Shown here one piece after another: positions 54,801 to 64,000 of a stretch of DNA of 64,000 nt. The first letter of the stretch is position 1. Each line of letters begins with the position of its first letter. Origin of the DNA: Ascidia mentula (taxonomy: Eukaryota; Chordata; Ascidiacea; Phlebobranchia; Ascidiidae); the NCBI GenBank assembly GCA_947561715.1, contig OX387197.1:11405001-11469000 (forward strand). Direction: 5' to 3'. The notes beneath the pieces were generated by a model, which saw nothing but the letters and a program-made list of their open reading frames with translations, made no database searches and was not told the origin of the DNA. Position numbers and translations under genes: made by a program.

Positions 54801-57800
54801 AAGAAAGGTGGAAAAGGTGAGGACATACATGCTTGTGTTTAACTTGCTAAGATAATCAACTGTTTATCACCTAATACAAGCATGATATGAAACTGTACTT
54901 TTCTGAATGGTTTAAAGATAAATAGAAATCTTATTATGTGACTTTTTTAATCTTTATTAAAGCTGAACTACCCAGTACTGCAAGCACAAAGATGAAGAGA
55001 GCTCATTATAAAGGACCTAAAAACAGAACAATTTTGCAATTGTACAACAAGTTGAATATCTTACTCACTATGTGGGGGGACCTTGTTGCGGTGCAACCAT
55101 TAACGGATACAGTGGTTCTCCAGGTCAGTAGATCAACCATCATTTGTTTTATACATAAAAGTATATGGTCCGAAACAGTGGAGGATCTAGAAAAAATATG
55201 AGGGGGTGTTCGGTTTCGGTACCTAATTAATGAAGCCGTTAGATGGGGTTACATTTTTTTTCGGACATATATCATGCTGTAATTTTTTGTCCAAATCTCG
55301 GTGGAAACCAGTCTAGTTGTTGAACACGTTGCCAATATTACGCATGTTGAAAACAGCTGTTAGCGCTCGCAAATGTGCAAAGAGGAATATAAGGCCACCG
55401 CATGCAACATAGTTTTTATTTGTATGTTTTCTTGATAACATAGGCTCACATTTAATTCCTTTTAGATAACACGTATATTTAAACCTTTCTTTCAAGGTCG
55501 TGGTAATAAAACTACGGCGCAAGCACTACCGCAAAAACTTGCATCGAGTGTTCCACAGTGTTACGCAATTGCGAAAGCCAGGAAGCCATGGTTTATGTGA
55601 CGATTCGCACCAACGCTGGCGTTCGTATTTTGCAATGCTCCATTAATTAACCTTAGTTTACAGCGGAAAATTGGAAAATTCCCAAAAAATTTCGACCCTT
55701 CGCTCTAAAAACAAATCTGTAATTGTCTAGGACTTGCATCACTAAATACACATCGATGTTTTAGCAGTAGATAATTTGCGAAATATATAAAAAAAAAAAA
55801 ACAGACGAAATATAAAATACTCGTTTAGCTACATTTATTTTGGTGCAATTTTGTCAAACAATTACAATTACAAAAAAACTTATAAGGTGGCGCTTTCGAA
55901 AACTGTTGACGGGTTATTGAGCAACGGCACAACAAACGATTGTTTCACAAGAGTCATCGCCGCGTGAATGCAGCGCGCGCGACTGATAAACAAAGAAACA
56001 GCAAGGACGAACGCTTGACCGTAGTGTTCGTTTCTGCGTAACGGGAAATTAATCGCACTTTCACACCCCACAAAACAATGTGCCAAAACGCTGAGGGGGG
56101 TGTTCTGACCTGCAATTTTTCATGATGATGTTTCAGTGTTGGTGACCAGGTTATATTCTATGTGCTTTTTGTACTAATCCTCTAAAAAGGTCTAAAGAAA
56201 TTAAGAAACACCCCGATTTTGTAATTCACAGATTTCTACAGTGGGTATATCACCATTCTTTGTTGAAAATGTTCGTGAACTTCAGTTAAGTGCAATCAGA
56301 TTGACCACCACAGTTTTCTCGCGTTATGATAAGCACCGATCTATAATCCTGGAAGATATTATACAATCTCTTGCACGACTTCCAACCAGCAAGAGGAACC
56401 TGAGAAGTTATAGGTAGAATATTTAATATTTTTCAACTTATGTTTATGATTTTAGCCATTCCTTTTCTATTAAATAGCAAAAACTAAGCATTGAATTTTG
56501 TTCAGGTTGACGTATGCTGAAGAAGCTGTAGACTCGTCTGATGAGGAAGAAAATACTGGAGGTCGGAAAGGAAGTGGAACAACTGGAAGTGGAGCGGAGT
56601 TGCAATACATACAGATGGTTGCTGCTCTCATAATCCAGATGGTTCATGCTATTTGTCATCTTCCTGACCCACAAGTGGAAGAAGAACATGAAGGGAACAA
56701 CGAAGCAGAAATGCAGCATAAGGTGCTCGTCAAAACTAGTTAAAAGATTGTTTACATAAAACTGATCTAACTAATCATTACTTGTGTTCTTAGATTGATG
56801 AACTAAAGATTGTGACCAATTACGACACAGCTTCAAGAACAGGCCAAAACTTTTTGTCTGTCTTTTTGAAAAAGTAAGCTTTTTAATAAATACATTAGAA
56901 TTTTATTGAGAAAATCAAAATGTTCAATAGGTGTGCCGGTAAATCAGAAGAGACTGACTATAGACCTTTGTTTGAAAACATGGTTCATGATCTTCTTGCC
57001 ACTGTCAACAAACCAGAGTGGCCTGCATCAGAAATGCTTCTCAGCATACTTGGAAGATTGTTGGTGAGTTCATTATTTTTTATGAGTTTACAACAGTACT
57101 AAAGTTTAGGATATCCAATTGAAATGTGTTGCAACTTGATTGTCCTAATAAGTTTGTTAAGCAACATAAGTTGGACAGGCATGAACAATATGGTGCACAT
57201 TGCTAATTATATTTGAATTTATTTCATTAGCGGTTGTCTTCATAGATGCATGAAATACTCATTGTTTTGACTTTTTACATGACCAGCATGACACATGTTA
57301 ATTCCATTGTTGATATGAGCATTGCTTTTAGGTGCACACATTTAACACCAAGTCCACAGAGATGTCTCTCAGAGTAGCAGCTCTTGATTATTTGGGTGTT
57401 GTTACGGCAAAACTGCGACGGGATACAGTGACAAGCCACTCTGATGTCGGAAGTATTCGGTCACTTTTGCAGAGGTTACAAGATGCTGTTGATGTTGAAA
57501 CAGCGATGGAGACTGAGGAATCGGGAAATAAACCGGAACTTGAGGTGTGAACAAGATGCTGACTTGACATAAACTTTTTTTTGGTTTCTTGCACAAAATA
57601 TGTAACAGAAAAAGATATTCACAGGAACCTAAAAAGCCTTTAACAAGAAAGCAAATATCAAGGAAGAGAAAGGGTTCAGTTGGAAAAAACAAAAATAAGG
57701 TTTTCATTTGTTTAAGTTTTGGTGCAAATGCAAAAGAAACGGGCAGTTAGTAAAGATGCAGTTGGTAGCATAGTGAGGTGAAAATTGTGGAAGTCAGAAA

Positions 57801-60800
57801 AATGCACTTTATAGAATAAGAGAGTAGTTGATTAATAAACCCTGTAAAGTAAAACTACTGAACGCTAAACTATAAAAAAATCTTTCAGAAAAAAGAGAAG
57901 TTTGTTGAAAGTGAAGAGCAATTATTGAATCGACAACTACAATATCTTATATTGGGATATTTAAGAAGGAATTCAAGAGCTGACCCAGCACTATTGGTAG
58001 GTTGTCTTGACTCAATTAAGTGTTTTCTGATTTCCATTTGTTTTTTTATAAGCAATAGAGCTAATATTGATAGCTGTGGACACTGTTCCGGCCTAACAGC
58101 TATTATCAGTCTGACAAGACCATCATCGGTCACCAAGCAGCATTTTTTTCTGTTTCTTGGTTAAAAAATATAATTCAAAATAATGAGGTTTTGGTTTCCA
58201 CACAGTTTGCTCACAACTTCTATATCGCCCAATGGCTCCGGGACGTGTCACTGGAATTTGAGCAGGTACAAAGGCAGGAGGACATGGGTGGTGATGCTGG
58301 TGAACAGCTTGACGCACAAAGCCAGAAGCTTCAGGCATGTCAACACAAGAAGGATGCCATGCTCGAGTTGGCGTCGTCAGCTGCCGTTGCTGTGGCAACT
58401 CTGAAACGTCAGCAAGGACTGGATGAGGAGGAAAAGAAATTACCTCCAATGAGCGAGTTGCAAATGAAGTGGGTTCTTTGTAATACTGACAAATTATTGG
58501 TAAAAGAAGTATTTTTTTATAAATTGTTTTTTACGCTTTCTTCGCTCCACGTGTATTTCATAATTCATGCTGTTAGTAACCAAGTTCAAAGGTCGCTACT
58601 TGGCGAAGTCCTTCCGACTGATTTGCTTATATTTACTATATTTGCAGAGCGGACAAGTTGGCTGCTGGTTTAAGTGTTGAAGACGCGGCTCTCGTGACTC
58701 GTCATCTCGCTTCAAGCAGACCTTTCTCGAGGTCGTTTGACGTTTATCTCACTCACATTCTGCGAGTGCGCGAGGAAACTGCTGTTGCACTGCGCACGCG
58801 CGCCATCAAGTGTCTCGCAGAAATCGTGGCTGTAGATCCTTCTATAATGGAACGTGTAAGTAGCTCTGTTAGTTTGATACCGAACTAAGAAGAAGACAAA
58901 TCGAGCTATTGGACCTGTTTTGTTTTCTTTTTTAACTTGACTTAGATTTAGTTGTTTGGCGACGTTTAACATGGTTTAATTGTGACGACAGGAGGACATA
59001 GCGAAGGGCGTTCAAGCAAGTTTGGTCGATCCTTCAACGAGTGTCCGGGAAGCTGCGATTGAATTAGTCGGAAAGTTTATTCTCCTCAAACCGCAACTCG
59101 TCAAATATTATTATGACATGCTGACTGCAAGAATCATGGTAACAACAACATAACAATAATAAATATTTCATGCTACAACTTCTTACCTTAACTTGAAAGG
59201 AAAATGTCTTTTGTTTGTCCATTAAATCATTTTTTCAGACCATAACCAGTAAATGTTTGCAAAAATATATGTTTTATAGGTAATATAAACATCCATGTTG
59301 CAAACAAAGTTTGGAAAAAAACATTTTTAATCAGTAACAATCCCAATCAATTTTGCCAAAAGATTCCTGCTACGAATTAATGAGGTTTTTTAATCTGACG
59401 GCGGATTTGTTGATCGCAGGATACAGGTGTGAGTGTACGCAAACGCGTCATCAAAATCCTTCGTGATTTGTGTCACGAATATCCCGATCTCCCACAACTT
59501 ACAGATGCTTGTGTGAAGATGATCAGAAGAGTCAACGATGAGGAAGGGATCAAAGTAAGTCACGTGACTGTTATCCATCAACCCAAAACCAATTCTGAAT
59601 TCAAAATTCTCCATACTGCGATCGTAAAAAAATTCAGGACCCTATAAAAATAACAAAAATTTCTGTCTCAGAAACTGGTGCACGAAGTTTTCATGAAGAT
59701 GTGGTTCACACCCGTCGATCCCCATGACAACCAATCCCTCCGCAAGAAGGCGCTGTTGATCACTGACATCGTGGCAGCAAACCGGGAAAGAGGATACGAA
59801 TGGATCGAACAACTCTTTAAAAATGTATGTTGGTTTTGTCTTCGGTTTGGTACAAAACACGTTGTTTCCGCACATCTTGATTTCAACTTTAAATTATTTG
59901 ATTTCCAGTTGATCGACACACCCGTGAGAAACCCCAGGGTTGAAACTTCGTGTAAACAAATTGTTGACTGTCTCGTTCAACACGTCATACTCTTCGATAA
60001 ACAGAACGGTCAGTATCGAATTCATGCATTTTTAAGTTTACACACCCAAGAAACTCGATATATTTCTTTTCAACAACAAATGTTTGGTTTTTAGAATCGA
60101 TTACGGAACCGATGACGTCATCTGCGTCACTTGAGACGGGAAAGGAAAAGTATGAGTGGGAGAATTTAACATAAAAATTTACTTATTTAACTAAAATGTT
60201 GTTTTGTCTCCTGCAGAGGTGAGAAGTCGAAGGATCGTGTTGTGAGGTTGGTGGCAACAATTCAAACCCTGGTTCAACTTGCAAGAATTCGTCCCAAACT
60301 CTTGGTTCCTCATGTGATGACGCTCCAACCTTATCTTGCCGCAAAGTGTGACGTAAGTCGACAAATCAACTACATACTTCTATTCTACGAACTGCCACCT
60401 TTAGACAGACGTGTTAGTGGTTTCATCATGATAATATATTGTTACTCGTTAAATGTAATTCCCACATTCCTTTCCACTTTCACTTAGGGATTTTAAGTTT
60501 TTTTTTAAATGTCGAACGATTTGTAAAATTTACCATTGTGCCTTTTTCAGTCCACCAACGACATGATGATTGTTCATGGAGTTTGTAGAACTCTCGAACT
60601 TTCTGTTCCTCTCATGGAGCATCCTTCCGACCTCTTCTTGGCATCGATAGAGGAGGACATGTCTCGTCTCATTCTCACGCAACGGTTTCCCGTTGTCTCT
60701 GCTGCCATCGCGTGTTTAAGCGCTATCACCACTAAAGTGACTCGTAACTACAAACTAGTGTGGGATTGCTTCCAGAGGTTATGCCGTAAGTTATCTGTTC

Positions 60801-63800
60801 ATTTCTAGCATTAACGCAGCCGCACATTTGATTGTGTAGCACCTCATCGACTGCGTTCTTTACGGACGAATACAAGTTATCCTATTTTAAATTCTGTGGA
60901 ATATCGTTTACCAAGACGCAGCAGTTTTTGCCAACCAAACTAAAAAACAAGGCTACTTTTAAACTCCAGTATATTTACTAATATCCTTACATGGTTTCAC
61001 GGTCGACACCTCCCTGCAACTACGCATTTCTGTCTAAGTTTACAGCAATTCGAACGTTGTCCTAGTTATTAATCGAAGAATGCTCACAGGTGGTTTGTCG
61101 AGTCAGCGGCATCAACATCAGCAAAATAACCGCTCGATATTTTTTCCACAAATTTATACCAAACTTGTTCGTGCGCTCCACATCATTGGTCATTTCAGCA
61201 AGAACTTCGATTTCGACCAGAAGGAATTAAAAGGAAAAACTCCGGTTTGTAAAATATTTGTTTTTTTAAACTTAAAAATTCGACTTAAACTTAATTCCAC
61301 ATCATACACATGATATAAAGGCGTTTCAAGTTCGTTCATTGTTAAAATTTGAATGTAAAATTTTATTGTGTATTTGGATTCCTAGCAATATACTGAACTA
61401 AAGACGCAGTACTTCCTGATATTTAGTATGCTTGTCGGTGGCGTTGGATTTAATTGACATATACAAATATATTTCACACATGTTTAACCATGGAAAGTAA
61501 AGCGGATTTTGTGATTATTATCATTATATTTTTAGTATTTTTTTATTGTAAATACTGTAGCTTATAACCGATCAAACGCAAGAAACAGTATTAGTATCAC
61601 ATTAGTCTTAAGTATGTTATTTTTTTGTACAGATATGTGTAAAGGACAAGGTGTATGATTGTGTGTTGTACTTCGCCAATCTCAACACCACTGCCGAGAC
61701 GCAGGAACTTCGAGGTTTTGCTGTAGCGGCACTTGGTCTTCTTATGATACAAGATCCCAACATGATGTTCCGTGCAAGCTCACGGGAACTTTACAACTCT
61801 CTACTCGATCCTTATCAGACATCCGACCGACTCAAGACCCAGGTTTGTATTCTGATATTCGTCTCCATGTTGAACAACATCGAAAACGTTATGATCGATG
61901 GGTGGTTTGTGGACATTTAGTTTATCTATCTGTTATTTGATGGAAGAAATGTGAACACATAGGAGCTGGATGGAGCTTATAATATGTTTAAAAACGAGCT
62001 GGGCATCTGATGTGGTCCAGTCAGCAATTTAAACACATTTAATAGTAATATTTGGCAACAATGACAACACGCAAACCTTCTGACTTGAGTGAAAGTTTTA
62101 GTCTGTGCAATAACTGTCGGTTTATAACTTTGCTTATTGTAGGTTTTGCAAAATCTACAAAACTATCTTCAAACTGAAGATGTGAAAATGCAAAAAGCTG
62201 CCGAGGCGAGTGTGAAGAAAGCCAAGCAGGTAAATTAACACATCCACAAAATCATGTCATTGAATCATCACGTGATGTTTCTGTTCCTACGAACAGGAGG
62301 CAGAAACCCACGACCGTTCGACCTCCGAAGCGACGACTACTGATGATGACATCAAAGAAATTTGTGACGTGTCAAGTGGTATGGCGTCATCAGTCATGCA
62401 ACTGTTCCTCAAGCAGGTAAAAACTAGTGCTTGTTACTAAAGATTTGTTGAATTTTATTGGTTTGTATTCGCCATAAAGTAATCTTCGTAATATTAACAT
62501 TACGGTATTTTGAACATCCACAAGAAAATGGCCCTTGTCTAAACTAGGTTAAAAATAAAAATTAAAAAAATAAAGTAAAACCAAAATTAAATTTCACTCA
62601 AACTTAGAATAACGTTTCTCCCAACCGAACATGGCAAATGTTTTTTCTTGTAGGTTTTGGAATCCTTCTTTCATCGAAACGTGTTGGTTCGTCACGCTGC
62701 ACTTCATACTGTGTATCTCACGTTGCAACAAGGTCTCGTACATCCGGTGCAGTGCATTCCATACCTGATCGCTGCTGCTTCCGACCCTGAGGCGGTTGTT
62801 CACAAAGAAGCAGACCAACAGGTGAACAGAGGGTAGCGAACGTATGATGCGGACTTTCATACGTTGTAAATATTGTGGCATAGTTTGATAGCGGATGCTT
62901 GTTATTCAAACTTAGTAGCATATCAATAGTAATAGTAAACATAATATCGGACAGAGGATTGCGCCAGTGGTTCCAAAACTGTGTCGTTGTAAGGACCTAT
63001 TAGTTTGTGACATCCCCGTGCACCACATCTTGAAACATTCACTATCTATATATTTTTTTTCGTTTACTCGAATTCAGTCGATGAATAGAAATTTGGAATA
63101 AGTCTTCTTGATACAATTGTTACGTACTAAGTTGGTCAAACCTTTCAAAATCCGTCGCACTTCGATAAGTTTGAAAATTACTTCAGGCAGTTAACTATAA
63201 CTGTTATATAAATTTTGAGGCAGTTAACTATAACTGTTATAAATTACGTTGCAGTTGAATGACCTGAATAAAAGGAGTTCTGGGTTCATCCACAGTCAGG
63301 CTTTGCAGGGAATGAAGTTGGCTTACAAACTACAACAATATGTCCAGAATGACAATAAACTGATCAGGGGTTACAGGGAAATAACCGTCGCCGGTTTGGA
63401 GGAAAGTTCTGGAACTCATAAGGTTGGTTTTATGGCTTGTGCCAATTCTGTTGGTAAAAAATTCCTTTGCCGATTGTCAGGCAGGATTAGATGAAGTTAA
63501 TGTGCTTCATATTAAACGCAGTAATATTTCATGCAATGGCATGATTGGCAGGATCGCTGCTTCATATTATTATGCGTTTGTAACACGATTGTTTTTTCAA
63601 AATTATAAACATTTACAAACAATCGTGAAACTTATTTTTATTTTGTTTACTTTAATTTCTAGGCGAACTGTTATCATCTTTACCAAATGGTTCGATCGGA
63701 TCGGAAACATCGCCGCGCGTTTCTTCTTTCCCTTCTCAAGTTGTTCGACGACACAGTGGTAAGATTTCTATTGGTCTACATAGAAACAACATCCTACTTG

Positions 63801-63972
63801 ACGTTTAACCACGTTCGTTCCACAGAAAACTGAGCTGAGCATGCTTCTATTCATCGCCGACAACCTTGCTCACTTTCCATACTACACACTGGACGAACCA
63901 CTGTTCCTCATGAGTCAGATCGAAGTTTATGTCTCAGTTTCTGGGACAAACGTCTTGCAAAGTTTCAAGGAA
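48808..63972 (+). CDS. NIPBL: NIPBL / Scc2 cohesin loader (3' end off the window)
   Basis: Nuclear loader of cohesin onto DNA, partner of MAU2. Exons: 48808-48877, 48949-49105, 49166-49241, 49614-49693, 49754-49824, 49896-49972, 50077-50204, 50277-51618, 51678-51744, 52281-52565, 52898-53095, 53318-53542, 53657-53824, 53893-54104, 54179-54265, about 54530-54816, 54963-55123, 56232-56413, 56506-56722, 56794-56873, 56931-57063, 57332-57544, 57889-57996, 58206-58468, 58648-58855, 58992-59138, 59420-59554, 59672-59824, 59909-60008, 60095-60149, 60217-60352, 60551-60777, 61046-61244, 61633-61842, 62143-62229, 62297-62416, 62654-62821, 63255-63422, 63663-63758, 63826-63972. This gives about 2,410 residues. 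The N-terminus is disordered and Gln/Ser/Pro-rich; the HEAT-repeat body matches NIPBL strongly (NMPKAV-like YMPKAVYLDDIMER, GISPFFVENVRELQL, TGVSVRKRVIKILRDLCHE). The last exon ends in VSGTNVLQSFKE, so about 200 C-terminal residues are missing. Oddities: a GC donor at 52566 and an unresolved phase between exons 15 and 16. Confidence 0.95.
49294..49538. mobile_element. MITE with perfect 8-bp target duplication
   Basis: A 245-base element in NIPBL intron 3, flanked by direct repeats CTTGGGTA at 49286-49293 and 49539-49546. Its ends are inverted: CTGGGTTTTTTTTTCA on the left and, read in reverse, CTGGGTTTTTTTTTGTG on the right (14 bases identical). The interior is AT-rich with no coding potential. 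An 8-bp duplication fits hAT-like or Merlin-like transposition. The intact duplication suggests a fairly young insertion. Confidence 0.8.
54361..54395 (+). repeat. Dispersed repeat fragment with CGAAACGTCGGTTA core
   Basis: Lies in the NIPBL intron after exon 15. It matches the minus strand of 23101-23067 at 27 of 35 positions, most differences being transitions. Homology seems to end shortly after the GGTTA, where an AATAAAG tract follows. It is a fragment of the same repeat family as the palindromic element between the TRPA genes. Confidence 0.55.
55176..56105. repeat. Probable repeat-derived insertion in a large NIPBL intron
   Basis: The intron 55124-56231 is far longer than its neighbours. 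It contains CAGTGGAGGATCTAG at 55176, a sequence like a hAT transposon end, and a GAGGGGGTGTTC block at 55200-55211 that recurs at 56093-56105 in direct orientation. The stretch between is unlike the coding sequence and ends in a GC-richer part (55500-56090). No matching inverted end or target duplication was found, so the class and limits are uncertain. Confidence 0.3.
57625..57699 (+). other. Possible optional Lys/Arg-rich NIPBL exon
   Basis: Inside the NIPBL intron 57545-57888, an acceptor (GATATTCACAG) and a weak donor (AAG|GTTTTC) bound exactly 75 bases, open in the frame of the flanking exons and in phase 0 on both sides. It would insert 25 basic residues, starting EPKKPLTRKQISRKRKGS, between the exon ending KPELE and the one beginning KKEKFVESEE. 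Skipping or including it both keep the frame. Vertebrate NIPBL has nothing obviously alike at this point. Confidence 0.35.
63185..63241. repeat. 33-base tandem duplication at a NIPBL splice acceptor
   Basis: AGGCAGTTAACTATAACTGT occurs at 63185 and again at 63218, with the match running 24 bases in each copy. The unit is itself partly self-complementary (AGTTAACT, TATAACTGTTATA). The second copy ends 13 bases before the exon at 63255, so it occupies the branch-point region of that intron. Confidence 0.7.
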
Positions 63973-64000
63973 GTGAGTTTTCACTGAACCCGAAAAACTG

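Overview
The window reads as a piece of a compact, intron-rich, AT-rich invertebrate deuterostome genome. My best guess is a solitary ascidian tunicate of the Ciona type. The reasons are short GT-AG introns, chordate-like NIPBL, Plk2/3 and MOXD1 proteins, and pyrimidine-AG sites just 5' of some start codons, as expected where spliced leaders are used. The species call is inference. No prokaryotic, plasmid, CRISPR or intact viral sequence was seen.

Layout. 1-6128: AT-rich flank with a few splice-bounded open segments that I could not join into a gene. 6129-10305 (+): a 15-exon copper monooxygenase of the DBH/MOXD1 family. 11015-11365 (-): a decayed copy of the next gene. 11711-12234 (-): a two-exon gene for a small four-helix membrane protein of unknown family. 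13139-22742 (-) and 23895-31764 (-): two head-to-tail TRPA-type cation channels with ankyrin repeats. Their exons match one to one, so they are a tandem duplication that has since diverged. 31765-41848: about 10 kb with no convincing gene, between the diverging TRPA and polo-kinase genes; it holds three perfect CRE palindromes, and a fourth lies in the kinase's first intron. 41849-47025 (+): a ten-exon Plk2/3-type polo-like kinase with a long N-terminal extension. 48808-63972 (+): NIPBL, the cohesin loader (Scc2/Nipped-B), 40 exons, cut by the right edge before its C-terminus.

Repeats sit mostly in introns and spacers. They are a MITE with a perfect 8-bp target duplication (49294-49538), a decayed hAT-like MITE (17183-17421), a long imperfect foldback (18596-18940), a tRNA-headed SINE-like repeat (21958-22330), and a palindromic element (23041-23185) sharing a 35-base motif with another copy at 54361-54395.

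The genes do not form a pathway. The one functional cluster is the TRPA pair. The two paralogs differ at cysteine positions in the linker before S1 that matter for electrophile sensing in vertebrate TRPA1. Exon borders were derived by hand from splice sites and reading phase; nearly all junctions keep phase, and the exceptions are stated.
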